Shown here: piece by piece, positions 12,201 through 22,985 of the stretch
Numbering within the stretch: the first letter of the stretch is position 1
Layout: each line of letters begins with the position of its first letter
Assembly (NCBI GenBank): GCA_947579605.1
Contig: OX388307.1
Span: 26,823,237-26,887,236, forward strand
Origin: Athripsodes cinereus
Taxonomy: Eukaryota; Arthropoda; Insecta; Trichoptera; Leptoceridae
Direction of reading: 5' to 3'
DNA length: 64,000 bases
Notes under the pieces: generated by a model
Databases searched by the model: none
What the model was told of the DNA's origin: nothing
The model's input: the letters and a program-made list of their open reading frames with translations, nothing else
Made by a program: the position numbers and the translations under genes

Positions 12201-12665
12201 ATATGACGAAAGTGCGCCACATCAACGCTCCCAAGGAGGAACCGTCACTGGTTTAACGTAGTAAATTATATTATACATGTTATACGTAGTGACAAGTTGA
12301 TAAATAATAATATTTTCCCACACCCCTAAACTAGTAATACATAAACAAATATACACATACAAACATCAAACTTACCACTTATTGTATATTAAGTATGCGT
12401 ATGTAAGGGTATGAATATGTTTGTATGAATGTGTGTATGTTTATGTATTTAATACTATCAATTTGAAACAAAAAAGTCTTCTAGACGAACTTCAATCTTC
12501 AACACCATGTAAATATTTGTTTCCATTTGTATGCACCTACATATTTGGCTATGAAAATTAAATTTAAAGATAATTATAAAAAAATAGCTTAAACGAACGT
12601 GGTTATTGGATAAATTGAAGCAAGCGCTTCGTTCCTCTATGGATCTATGTTATACGAAAAAACCA

Positions 12666-13262
12666 AAATTCCCAAACATTGGTTTAAATATTAGGAAGAA
12701 CCTGATCAAAACCATTGTCTGGAGTATTCTGCTTTAAATTGAATAGCTGTTCAACTGCTCTGTTGTTGAGTTTTGTTAGGAAACTGTATTTGGTTGCTAA
12801 TTGTATTGTAGATATGTGTTTGTTTTTATTATTATTTGGTGAGCGCTATTGTTTTATGTTAATTATATGAAATATGTTTAAACCCTCAAAGCACGAGCAC
12901 TGATCAATTTTGAGGGTCAAATATGTACCTAATAAATGTGTTTTTTAGTAATAAGGTGTGTATGTAATATTATTAAATTGTTAATTTTATTTAAATAAAA
13001 ATATTTGAATTTAAATATGATAGTGAGATGTGGACCATTGGCAAGAGTGAAAGCGGACGGTTGACTGCCTTCCAGATGTGGTGCTACAGAGCCATGCTGA
13101 AAATCCATTGGTCGGAAAATGACGAAAATGAAAAGACGTTAATCAGGATTGGCAAAAGTAGCCAACTCCTTAAGAAGAACAGTTAACAACGGGCAAACTG
13201 GATAGGCCACAACATCAGGTAACCAGGTCTTTTCATCACTTTCGCAGAGGACATGACCGTAG
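12666..13262 (+). pseudogene. LINE RT fragment split by an insertion
   Basis: Bases 12666-12734 encode a PNIGLNIRKNLIKTIVWSIL-like segment. The next part of the same protein (YDSEMWTIGK, QMWCYRAMLKIHWS, ANWIGHNIR) resumes at about 13017 and runs to 13262. It matches the family best preserved at 60753-61538, where these parts are continuous. About 270 bp of unrelated sequence separates the halves. Frameshifts and a stop (after KKNS) show it is dead. Confidence 0.8.
12740..13009. mobile_element. Unidentified ~270-bp insertion within a LINE
   Basis: This sequence interrupts the LINE remnant above. TTTAAAT occurs at both junctions (12733-12739 and 13010-13016) and may be the target duplication. 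The right end is an A/T-rich tail (TTTAAATAAAAATATTTGAA). A small dyad (ACCCTCAAA / TTTGAGGGT at about 12883-12920, imperfectly spaced) is visible. I cannot assign it to a family; it may be a retroposon or a miniature DNA element. Confidence 0.5.
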
Positions 13263-13840
13263 GCAGGATATTTTTAGAAATATCTTTTGGTACCTATTCA
13301 CAATATACATTTGGATTTGACATCATCGTTTCTTCTTTATTTAAGGGCGATGGGGATTGATTGATGAAAAATATATATAAAAAGATAAGACATCCACTCA
13401 TTGTAAATATATTTTTATGGGCATGCAGAGGAAAACTTGCAACTTAATAGTCTACATGCTATCCTACTAAGTCTTATTGTAAATGCTGCTATGGAATAAT
13501 GAACTTATTATTCGGGCAATACCGTGTACTAACACTAACAATGCGTAGATATTTTTACATGGAAATACTTTGTGCTGTATAGTATGACATTTTATCGAAT
13601 AAGCAACAAACAACCGTGTTATGAGCTTATGAAGTATCTATATAGTCATGTTTAATATTATTATAATACTTACCCAATACACAAGCATATAAATTCCTTG
13701 TATTATCTATTTAGGTCGATATACCGCGATGCTAAGGTACGTTTAAGCCATACTTTTTTATACCATCGGTAATATATGACACCATGTTATGTTTATGTAA
13801 GATTACAATAGGACTTTGTTTTCTAAAGTATTAAATAGGA
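13263..13840. other. No gene seen
   Basis: AT-rich sequence with no recognisable coding or repeat structure. Confidence 0.45.
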
Positions 13841-14350
13841 ATACAAATAAATATTGCCAGGTGCTCAGGCTTAACAGAGACAAAGAAAGTCCTGGAGTGG
13901 CAGCTGATAACGTGCAGGAGATATGTTGGAACACCTCAGGTTTTATGGTTGAATGGTGTAAAGCAGGGATGCACAGACTTATAGGGAACAGGGGCCACTC
14001 GGGAGATTATGAGCCAAGAACGGGACGCTATAAGAAAATTAACACTAAAATTTTAATTTCTAGAAATGCTCACACATTAAAATTTCTACGTTCTAAAATT
14101 TCCCGTCACCGAGTTTTCAAAATGGTAGAGTAATTTGAAATATTTCAAAAACTCTTCGGTTTTCTTAAAGAATATTTTCTCGCAGTACGTACCTTTTTCT
14201 ACAATGTACCGGATACTAAAAATTATATAATTCGCTAGCGGGCCGCATATTTACCGACAAAGGGCCGCGGTGTAATGAATATCGGTGGAAAGAAGTGGAT
14301 GCAGTAAATCCAGAATAGAAAGGAAAAGAAATATCATGACGGAGTTTTAT
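13841..14350 (+). pseudogene. LINE RT C-terminal fragment split by a hAT remnant
   Basis: Bases from about 13889 read KVLEW, then CRRYVGTPQVLWLNG, the pre-terminal region of the EEAYIQQW-type LINE family (compare KVLEW-(R)-GRP motifs known in that family). After roughly 300 bp of foreign sequence the tail resumes at about 14283 as a KKWMQ-stop segment. Stops and shifts make it non-functional. The order and orientation of the two halves fit a single LINE copy broken by a later insertion. Confidence 0.6.
13964..14271. mobile_element. hAT-like element remnant
   Basis: It starts CAGGGATGCACAGACTT, like many hAT ends, and contains GGGCCGC words near the right side typical of such elements. GTGTAAAG (13956-13963) and GTGTAATG (from about 14272) could be an 8-bp target duplication with one mismatch, although a matching right terminus is not visible, so the right edge may be eroded. 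Part of the interior resembles the hAT element at 6362-6721. Confidence 0.45.
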
Positions 14351-15298
14351 TCTCAAAGATGGATTTAAAATGCTTAAATGATATAAGATTAAGATTTAAA
14401 ATCAATATTGCATCAAGAGTTGGTAAACCTTCTCGTCTAGTAACAGCTGATGTTTGTGTTTAATTTAAAACTCAAATGCTAGAGGTTTAGAATTCATCAC
14501 AAAAAAAAAAAAATTAAAAAGTAAGACAAGAAAATAATGCGTATAAAATAAATAATGCGAAAAGTTCTTGGTTCTTGTTGAAACCATCTGATGCAAAAGT
14601 CGTTTATCGGAAAAACGTTAAACGAAAGCTTGACCGAATGTTAGTATGTGAATGTATATGAAATGTTATAATATATTATTATTATTATATTTTATGTATA
14701 TGATTATTGACACAACGCGAGGGTTACAATAATAATAATAACAACAGCGTGAAAACTGAAAATATTATTTTGTGCAAGTCATTTTACCTCCAGTTTCCTT
14801 TGCCGCAGCTGAAAGTCCTCGTAATATAATAATAATAGTATTAGATACTTCCACGTATGGCTTGTAGTAGAAGTCTTGTAGTCCTCTTTCCATGTACAAT
14901 ATATGGGTGTTATTATCCAAAATGACATTGCTATCTAATGCCTACATAATGCTTTTTCTATCAGCTGTACTGTATTACAAGAGTACTTTCATTTTATACA
15001 CATTGTGTACGCAGTGTAGATACTAGGTGTGAAGGTGAAGAAAATACCTTTAATTGATTATTTTGTCGGACAAGTATGGTGAATGTAATGCAAAATATAA
15101 TAACATCGAAATATTTATATATGATAAAGATAGTAGTACTTATATCTAGTAATTAATGTTTTAATGAACATGTAAGATGTCTTCTTGGTCTGTGTCATTA
15201 AAATTGTCTCGAAATAATATAATTCTGACATTCTCAAAAGGAGATCTATGGGATACCTACAAAGAAATTGAAATGATAACAAATGTATAGTAAATCTT
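14351..15298. other. No gene seen
   Basis: AT-rich sequence with short ATT/AAT runs (about 14673-14690, 14730-14745). No coding or transposon signature recognised. Confidence 0.45.
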
Positions 15299-15420
15299 TC
15301 ATCGTCAGGCAAAGGTAAGGACTTAAACTTTACCTGACGATGAGAGCGGAGGCTTTCGAAAGCAGGACCGCAAATTATTAAAGTCCCCAGTAGATTTACT
15401 GTACATTTTGTTTCATTTTA
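15299..15420 (+). repeat. Structured repeat terminus with CTGACGAT...GAAAGC motif
   Basis: CTGACGAT is followed by a short stem (GAGAGC-loop-GCTTTC) and GAAAGC, then an AT-rich tail ending in a TTTTGTTTCATTTTA word. The same arrangement recurs at 35858-35945. Immediately left, 15299-15316 is an imperfect reverse complement of 15326-15343, so the motif is partly present head-to-head. The sequence resembles termini of Penelope-like or similar retroelements, and CTGACGA plus GAAA recalls hammerhead cores, but stem II has an extra unpaired base. Confidence 0.5.
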
Positions 15421-15469
15421 ATTTCATATTATAATGAATTTCTAGCAAGAACGGTCGGTCGATAAAGGG

Positions 15470-15934
15470 GCGTTCACATTTGTTCACTTTCAGTGATCAC
15501 TCCGGATGATCCTCCAAGATGAACAGGTGTGAACAGGCGTTTCATCGCTAGTGATCACTAGCGATGACGGAGGAAAGAGATTACCACTCGTCATAATTTT
15601 GATGAAAGGTCCTTTCACTGAAACGACCATAAACAAGTTTTATCTTATTATTTGTTTAATTCTCTATGAATTTGTATTGAATGTCAGAATCATGTACAAA
15701 ATTATTATGCAGTCGAGAGCTATATTAATTTATTTTAAGTGTTATTTTTCATTTTTGAATTTGTTTAATTATTTTTATACGAAAATACATCAAACTACAA
15801 ACAACATGAGTGAGAGTGTTGACATGGCAGTGAAAGCATAGGATGAACAAATGTGAACAGACGTGTTCACTTTCGATGAACAGGTTTGACCCTGACACTC
15901 TGGATGATCATCCAAAGTGAAGCAATGTGAATGC
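15470..15934. mobile_element. Inverted-repeat miniature element (TTCACATT family)
   Basis: The left end (15470-15490) and right end (15914-15934) are inverted copies sharing GC(G/A)TTCACATT and TTCACTTT. Both subterminal regions carry repeats of (T)GAACAGG and GGATGATC words. A perfect 24-bp palindrome lies at 15543-15566 (CATCGCTAGTGA and its complement). No coding capacity beyond a low-complexity frame is present. I could not find a target duplication, so superfamily is open. Confidence 0.6.
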
Positions 15935-16750
15935 TACTTAAATTAAACTTGTAGGATACCGCGATTAGGAGAGATATTTATGTGTATAAAATATTCTGTA
16001 TTATTCTCATCTTCCCACTTAAATGAGCATAAGTATCAAACATTTTTATATGTTTTTCACATGGCATGCGTCATGGTCAGCAGATTAACCTCGAAAGTAA
16101 ATAAAATTATTGGTATGTAAAAATGACAAGTTATACTAGAAATTTAAGTATAAATGTATATAATTAAACAATATATATGTACATGTAAAAGTCATAATGA
16201 ATAAAAATACACATATATAAGCAGAACTTCTATGCTTATTTATATTAGAATAACATAACAACTATTTTCATTATATAAATCAAAATTATTGAATCAAAAA
16301 CATCGTTAGTTTCATAATTTCCCAACTTTTATTGCTAAAATGTTAGAAACGATAAGCGTCTTGATGCTATGAAGCATAAACTAATCTTTTTATACCACAA
16401 TATTATGGCATGTTAAACCTGTTGATATATTAAAATTAAGTATAAAAATAATATAGTGAAAACAAAGTACGTCACCATACAAACATAAATTATGTAGGAA
16501 TTAAAAACATTTCCATTCTAAAATGATACTCAATAAAAACATCCCGATCAATTATATTTTGTTGACATGTTCTATGATAAAATAAATCTATTTATCTTTT
16601 TCATCACGGTTTATTCCACAAATAAGGTAGCCAGAGGACCAATTGCATGTTATTTATTTCTTTTATTTATTTATTTAAACATATTTTCACAAGTTCATTT
16701 TTTTTTCATTTACACAAATATATATAAAAAACATATTAGTATATATTAAA
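15935..16750. other. No gene seen
   Basis: Very AT-rich. A TTTATTTATTTATTTAAAC tract at about 16660-16682 probably belongs to the adjacent minus-strand retroposon 3' end. Confidence 0.4.
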
Positions 16751-16818
16751 ACACGATTAGCCACACTAGCCTCGTGGCTGTGTTGTGGCCGCAAAACAAA
16801 CATACAATAAATAAATAC
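16751..16818 (-). repeat. LINE 3'-end fragment (GCGGCC...GTGGCTAATC family)
   Basis: On the minus strand this reads TTATTGTATGTT, then GCGGCCACAACACAGCCACG and AGGCTAGTGTGGCTAATC. It matches 26434-26497 on the plus strand closely. Both are AT-flanked and lack coding sequence, which suggests a retroposon 3' untranslated end. Confidence 0.55.
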
Positions 16819-18436
16819 AATTAGAAAATCTCTAAAAAGAACTATCAATAATCTATTAAATTTAAGATGTAAAACATATAGCTTGTTCTCCTTGTATCAT
16901 AAAAATAAGACATTAAGAATTCCTGGAAAACCTACCTTATCGCTAAATTTAAAATGTTTAATGCTTTAAACCGCTTAAAATATAAATATGATGATTTATA
17001 TGAAAGATGATACTATGGCCATAACATCCAACGGGATGAGCCGCCATAAAAATAAAATAAAAAAATTCTTTAAACGTGGTGTTTTCAAGAAAATATAACA
17101 AAATATGATACTAGATAATATTTATTTCAGTATAAGAAAGTACTTGCCTTTATTATTACAGTATGTATCTATTAGGTTAGACTCGGTATAGTAGTTACAT
17201 ACGAAAACTGGGACATTTATCTACCACCATACCACAAGGGACATGTTTTTAGTATATTTTTACATTGCACATGAGAATGTGTACACGGCGGCCGTTATGA
17301 AGTGTCATCAATAATAACTCTATCCCCTATGGCCTTAATACCTACATGAGTATCAGTTTTCCTTCTGTCTCGTATATATTTAATATAATATTACATCTAT
17401 GTAGAACTACTCGTATACCTACACTACCTCATAATATGATTAAACACATATGATACATAATTATATACTAGTTTTAAATTCGACTTCGTGTAGGTTGTTG
17501 TCATTTAACTGATGAAAAAAAACTGCAGATAGCGTGGAGAAAACATCATTTTTAAGTGACTTAGAAATCGCGGAATTAATTTAATTAATTACAATACTGA
17601 AATAATTATTTTTTATTTATAATATTGGTACGCAAGTACCTATAGTAGGATTGTATAATTGGATTAATTGGAATAAGCGTTTTGTTCCACTAATTTAACA
17701 ACACAATAGAGACGTCTTTCTTAGGTTATTTTTAATTAACATTTTTTATAGTTTATCAAGAAAATTATTCGCACACCATGTAAATTTAATCACATCATGT
17801 TCTCAAGTAAACAACTAGAAAATGATTTATAAGATCTGAATAAAATAGCAAGGCCACTCGTTTTTGAAAATTTTCAAACGTATCTTACGAAAGACAGTTT
17901 TTTTTTGTAGATAAACATTAAAAATACATTTACCATTTTCAATTTAGCGAAGAGATATTCCACGTATTAAAAATGTCCCAAATTTCATTGCACGGAGAGA
18001 AAACCCTGTTTCTATGTTTATTAGATGTATTTGATTCACTGGATGCTCCCACTTGTGGGATGTTCCGTAATTGTACGGGATGAGACCATCAAAGCTTTTG
18101 GCCAATATTTTCCCATATGTATTCAGAAAAAGAGATAGTACCTAAATATAAATTTGTAGGTATAATAAAATATCTTTCTCATTTCTTTATTTATTTGCAT
18201 ACCTACATCTATCGATCGTTTCTGAAATATTGTCATGTCATGCTAGGAGTTTTTATGGATACCGTTTTGTCTGTCTTATTTATTATGCGTGTAGGGGAAA
18301 TTCTATAAATTACATGGTATCATCCTCAATAATATTACTTTTTAACGATAAATTATATCAGAAATGAAAGACAACGTTAAATTACTATAATTATGTAAAT
18401 TAATAAATAATAAGACTTAGGTACCTAGTTGCTTTT
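16819..18436. other. No gene seen
   Basis: AT-rich DNA with two minor repeat hints: CCAACGGGATGAGCCGCC at about 17027-17044, and CCCACTTGTGGGAT at about 18049-18062, which resembles the 3' part of family A. Neither is long enough to annotate as a full copy. Confidence 0.4.
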
Positions 18437-19084
18437 GGATTATTCTTCATTTTATTTATTTATTATTTATTTTATTTATTTATTCTTTACTGTACATTGA
18501 TAAAATACAATTACATAAAAGGTATACATCAAAATTACATACAATCAATATACAGAGGGCGAGTTTATCGCAAAGGCGCGATCTCTTCCAACTAACCCAA
18601 AAGTATTAACTTAAAGAGAAAAAAAATAATAATAATAATAATAAAAAAATAACATATGATAAAAATATAATTAAACATTATATATAAGAAAGGAAAAGGG
18701 GGGGGGTTAGGGGGGGGGGTTAGGAGTGATGGGTTACAGAGGCTGTGTTTGTGGAAATCATTTTCTCCTTAACGGCTCGCTTGAAAGACGTCAGACTTTG
18801 AGTCAGCCTAAATTTTGAAGGGAGATTATTCCAGCAACGAGCACCCTGAACTGCAAAAGATTCTGAGATGAAAGTTGTACCATGAGCCGGGATTGACAGG
18901 ATGCGCTGGTTATTCGACCTCAGAGGTAAACCGTGACTCGCCAAGTATTCAAAAGCCTCCTTAATATAGTACGGGGTTGATCTTGCGTACAGAGCATTGT
19001 GGACAAATGTGAGTAGATGGAGCTCACGTCTTTGTCGTACAGTAAGCCATTTCAGGGTATTACGATATTCAGAAATGTGGTCAG
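18437..19084 (-). pseudogene. CR1/L2-like LINE 3' end with ORF tail
   Basis: From 19084 to the stop at 18720-18722 the minus strand stays open for about 120 codons: HISEYRNTLKWLTVRQRREL, then LLTFVHNALY, YYIKEAF and FAVQGARCWNNLPSKFR, ending SLTSFKRAVKEKM. The QGAR-WN-LP and SL-xFK pattern is the C-terminus of CR1/L2/Jockey-type LINE proteins. The 5' part, including the RT, is missing. The 3' untranslated region contains a G-rich stretch on the plus strand (18698-18723) and the word GGGCGAGTTTATCGC, and ends in a (TTTA)n tract at about 18450-18485. The same 3' region recurs near 33373, 35503, 41693, 47635, 59990 and 61546-62125. Confidence 0.85.
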
Positions 19085-19199
19085 TTTTTTTAAATTAAAA
19101 ATTAAAAATGATATTATTGTTTTCTTTTAATTTACCAAATATTAATATACCCTACCCATAATACCCTTATAGAAATCAATTCGCTTGTTTCGTGAAGGT

Positions 19200-19256
19200 G
19201 AAATAGGTTGGCTGCGATTGGAATCGAACCCAGAATCCCGCCTGCTATCCACAAAA
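19200..19256 (-). repeat. tRNA-derived SINE head remnant
   Basis: The minus strand contains GGGTTCGATTCCAATC, an internal promoter B-box word, preceded by a diverged A-box region. It cannot fold as a full cloverleaf by eye, so it is better read as a SINE or tRNA fossil than as a tRNA gene. Confidence 0.45.
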
Positions 19257-20040
19257 CCATGATCAGTACAAAAATATAAATCATAACACTGACTGGTCAC
19301 ACCCTTTTTTTACATTGAAGAGAGAAACGAACGCCATTTATTTTTACTTTTTTGTGCAAATCTGCTGTTTTTTGTTGCATCCATTTTAAATTTTATAAAA
19401 TCTAAAAAGTGTTGCTAGAAATGAAAATTACTAACCCAAAAATGTTACTCGGTTTTATTGCAAGCAATCTGACCAACTGATTTGACAACAACAGTGGCTA
19501 AAAAGGCTACTTTATATGAATCATAATAGGATCATAATAGGAACGATTTATCGGCAATATTTCACCAAATATGAATCATTTGATGAAATGAATTGCGGGT
19601 GAATCGCGTACAATCGTGAACATTTTGCGAAAATTAGAGGAATTGCTACGGATCTGCTGGCAATTCGGTAAATGAATCATCTGTAGATGAATTGCTCAAT
19701 GTGGCCATTTTAGGCCCCCTGAATACTTAATAACTCCCCCTTTAAATGTTTTCAACCGCTGTTAAGGGTCATGTCAAGTCTTATCTATAAACTTTAAAAA
19801 TAATAAATTTGTCAAATTATATTTTGTATAGTGAACGCCGTTTCATTACAAAAATCAAGAACATAGTTGTCAGTGTCGTGCTTTCCATACATGAAAAAAA
19901 GCTCCGCATGCCTACTATGAAATTCTTATCATACATTTATTTGATTTATACTGTATATCTGCGTTTCAAATTCTTATTCAAAAACCAAAAAACGGTAATA
20001 TAGATAATAAATTCCTATACTAAATTAAAATGAAAGGAGG
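19257..20040. other. No gene seen
   Basis: AT-rich. TCATAATAGGA is repeated back to back at about 19521-19542. No other structure recognised. Confidence 0.4.
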
Positions 20041-20255
20041 GGTGTAAGGAAGTGTGGATGTCCAAGAACCACGTGGCTTGATCACGTGGATCAAATTTTT
20101 AAAGACAGCCGCGTGTTGAGTTAAGAGAAATTTACGTGCATGTATGAGAAACTGGATGAATGTAGAGGAAGCAAAAGAAGCATGTAAGGATAGATCTATA
20201 TGGCGTTCCGTTCTCTCTGCCTACCCCAACTGGGACACGGCGTGAGGGTAAAATA
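20041..20255 (+). pseudogene. LINE RT C-terminal tail (SAYP family)
   Basis: Across several shifted frames the sequence reads CPRTTWLDHVDQIFKDSRV, then NWMNVEEAKEACKDRSIW, RSVLSAYPNWDTA. This is the C-terminal end of a LINE family known for a GRPRxxWxDQ, CKDR-xW and SAYP series. Frameshifts and stops show it is decayed. Further 3' ends of the family are at 24085-24172 (minus) and 47036-47235 (plus); larger RT pieces of a related type are at 33594-33915 and 34040-34490. Confidence 0.7.
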
Positions 20256-20989
20256 TAGTAGGTACTTATAGTAAATTGAAAATGTGCTGACGGGAGGAAT
20301 AGCAAAAATTTTCATTACGAAAGTACGACCGATATAAAAAGTTTAGTCGTTCCACTGGTAGCTGAACATAATATTTCATATTCTTTGGGAACCTTCAAAA
20401 TGTCACTACTATTAAATATAGGTGGCCAAACACAATTAATTAATCTTTTTTGTAAATAGGTCACTATGGTTTGTTACTTTAATTCAGTTGGGGATGAAAA
20501 TCTATCGAATGTACATTATCTACTTATTTAAAATGTTATAAAACTGAATAAGAACGAAAATATTTCATGACGCGGTCAAACTCAGAATTTGATAAAACCA
20601 TCACCATTGACTTCAATATTAAATTTTCCATTCTGCCTTTATGGTATCTTATTTGCAAGGAAGTGACGCCCCTGTAACATAGGTATATGGGTACAGCCCT
20701 TAATATATGTAGATATCAAGTATTTTTTATTCTTCATGTATATAAACATTGATTATCGTACCTTTTTAAGGAACTGAGAACTTTGAGAATGTTTTGACAA
20801 AAGTGCTCGAGTATTTAATCATGTGTGAAAAATAAACAGTGTTGTTGATGTCGATACATTTTTGAAATTCTTAAAAATGTTTTTTACAATGTAAACGCAC
20901 TAACCCTCGAACAAATAGAATAAAATTAATAAATATCAAATCTTTATTACATAACTAATGCTGTTGGTACTGGTACGACAAAATTAGAA
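20256..20989. other. No gene seen
   Basis: AT-rich sequence without recognised features. Confidence 0.4.
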
Positions 20990-21438
20990 TATATCGATGG
21001 CATAGAGCATAGATGTGGTAAGTGCAGTTTTTACCGAAAATGAGTTATTATATGCATGCAAATCTATATCATCTGAAGTATGTTCCTTAGGAATATTATT
21101 GCGTAAATCTGTGTCACTGACGAGATATTTAACAAAACTATATGTGGTAAGTGTAAGTATAATGGAATGGCATCTCAAACTTTCAACATTGATTATCTCA
21201 AAACTATGAAAACTGCACTTACAACATCTGCAGGGCTACTCTTGACACAATCTAAATACGATCTTAATCTAGTCTTGATCTTGATCATAAGGAAACGAAG
21301 GGACTATGGTCAAAAACACCGCGCTACCGCTACCGCGCGATCGGTATGCGCGTATTTTTGGCCAATTTAAGATCAAAATTAAGATCGTGTTTACATTTTG
21401 TCAAGAGTAACCCTGCTGTGCTCTATGCCATCGATATA
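20990..21438. mobile_element. Foldback element interrupted by a second miniature element
   Basis: The left arm (20990-21031, starting TATATCGATGGCATAGAGCA) is the inverted copy of the right arm, which is found in two pieces: 21209-21230 (AAAACTGCACTTACAACATC then TG) and 21416-21438 (CTGTGCTCTATGCCATCGAT then ATA). Between them sits another element (21231-21415). Without it, this element would be about 260 bp with arms of roughly 42 bp. It has no coding capacity. Confidence 0.8.
21231..21415. mobile_element. 185-bp inverted-repeat miniature element (CAGGGCTACTC family)
   Basis: The ends read CAGGGCTACTCTTGACACAA and, inward from the right, CAGGGTTACTCTTGACAAAA, followed by GATC/AAGATC-rich sequence. 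CTG stands at both junctions (21228-21230, 21416-21418) where the host arm predicts a single CTG, so the target duplication appears to be 3 bp. Related sequence is at 31762-31900 and 37862-38105. The interior has a GCGCGATCGGTATGCGCG-like GC-rich segment. A 3-bp duplication would suit PIF/Harbinger-like or similar transposases, but this is not established. Confidence 0.8.
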
Positions 21439-22232
21439 AAGATTGTATGTACAGTTAATTATATACGGTATTTAACATGAAGGTGTTTATGTAAAGTGAT
21501 GATAAAATAGTCATCGTAATAAATTTTAATGATGAATTCATTATATGACAAAATGCTGATGATTGGTTGTAATATGAGACGTAGGTCAGGACCTTAAGGT
21601 TAACGTCATCAAATGAATAATTGGTATCAAACAGCTGCTAAAATGTATATAATTCTATACAGTATTGTACTATCATTCATATCTATATTGTATGTACACT
21701 CTATAGACACGAACATTAGGACAGCGTGAGGTGAGCTTTATGATTCAAATAATGGCGGTATTGTGAAGAATTGTTGACTCGTCCTTTGAAAGAGTTTTAA
21801 GAATATTTAATTTCTTACAAACACATTTATAATTCGATGAGGAACTGAAGTACAAAAATAATAAATAAATAAAGTCCAGTAAAATATACAATGTATTAGG
21901 CAAGTTAACATAAAGTGACTCGAATTATTACTGAAAATATATAGAAAAAAATTGCATTGTGCAAACATATTGTTCGGTTACAAGACGTACTAACCTAAAT
22001 CACTCGCAAACGAGTGGATTGTCTTGAGAAGAATAGAAGACATACTAAATCGTTTGTCTGTTTGTTTTTCTTTCAGCCAATCCGTATATAGGAACATAAA
22101 TTTATTATTGCAAAAGAATTTGATTTCGTAATGTTATGATGCAGGTTTTCAATAATTTGTAAATTCAACTTGTTTCTGAATCTGAAATATAATTTTTAAT
22201 TAAATGAAACATTATTTTTAGTTGTTCGAGTT
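21439..22232. other. No gene seen
   Basis: AT-rich sequence without recognised features. Confidence 0.4.
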
Positions 22233-22425
22233 TAGGTGTTCGAAAAAAATAAGACATTTTACATCTTAAATTCAGCGATGAGGCTTGCCACCCATCCTGA
22301 ATGTCTTGATTTTATGTTGGCACGAAGAGGACAGTTTGCATGAATCTTACGTGCAGCTGATCTGCTGGCTACCCCACTTGTGGGATATGCCGTGATGGTA
22401 TAGTATAGTATAGTATAGTATTTTT
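22233..22425 (+). mobile_element. Family A retroposon, plus strand
   Basis: This copy runs from GGTGTTCGAAAAAAATAAG through CAGCGATGAGGCTTGCCACC, CATCCTGAATGTC and CCCACTTGTGGGATATGCCG, and ends in four TATAG units. It lacks the first ~60 bp of the family as seen at 24655-24905. No tRNA-like head is present; the TAGTA/TATAG tail and variable 5' ends suggest mobilisation by a LINE. The frame from the conserved middle is often open in several copies, so an origin from a LINE 3' end is possible. Confidence 0.75.
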
Positions 22426-22724
22426 AGTGTTTTTAGTAAGAACCTAGACACTGTTTATTAGAAAAATTAATTATAAATTTTAATGATTAGTTAATTTTGA
22501 TAGCGAATAGTTATAATATTTATAATTTTATAGTAATTTTAAGAAGCACGTATTTTATTGATTATTGAATAAATATTTTAATATATTTAAATGTTTTTTT
22601 TTTTACCTGGCAATCTACTTGTAATGAGTGAGTTACGTTTAAATGATTTATTCTACACATATATTATGTAAAAGTGCAAAAATTTGACGTTGATCAGTAA
22701 ATCTTACGGTGTGTATAATATGCT

Positions 22725-22985
22725 CACTTATTTATTTATTCATTGAAACGGCTTCGAGCCTATTAAAATACTATACCATTTGTACATATAACAATACACA
22801 ATTATCATGCATACAACAAAAAAAAAAAAACAAACAAAGCGACAAGAGACAGACGCATCAGGCAAAAGTATCATTAAATTAAAACAAACCACATCATAAT
22901 TAACACAAAACCACACTGCAAACAATTGATTAGTTATGCAGTACGACATGCATACATTTTCAATAAAATGTTTTTTTTTTAGTTT
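22725..22985 (-). repeat. LINE 3' end (TTCGAAGCCGTTT family)
   Basis: The minus strand ends with GGCTCGAAGCCGTTTCAATG followed by AATAAATAAATAAG, the same ending as 48220-48290 on the plus strand (GGCTTCAGAGCCGTTTGAAT then GATAAATAAATAA). Upstream sequence is T/G-rich low complexity. No RT coding is left. Confidence 0.55.

Noticed and set aside
15336..15375. Bona fide hammerhead ribozyme
   Set aside because: CTGACGA and GAAA are present, but an unpaired base separates CTGACGA from stem II and no cleavage triplet with a closing stem was identified. Kept only as a motif of interest.
18696..18724. Interstitial telomere repeat
   Set aside because: There is no regular TTAGG series; the TTAG words only separate long G runs.
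19200..19256. tRNA gene
   Set aside because: Only the B-box half is conserved; no acceptor or D-arm pairing could be found.
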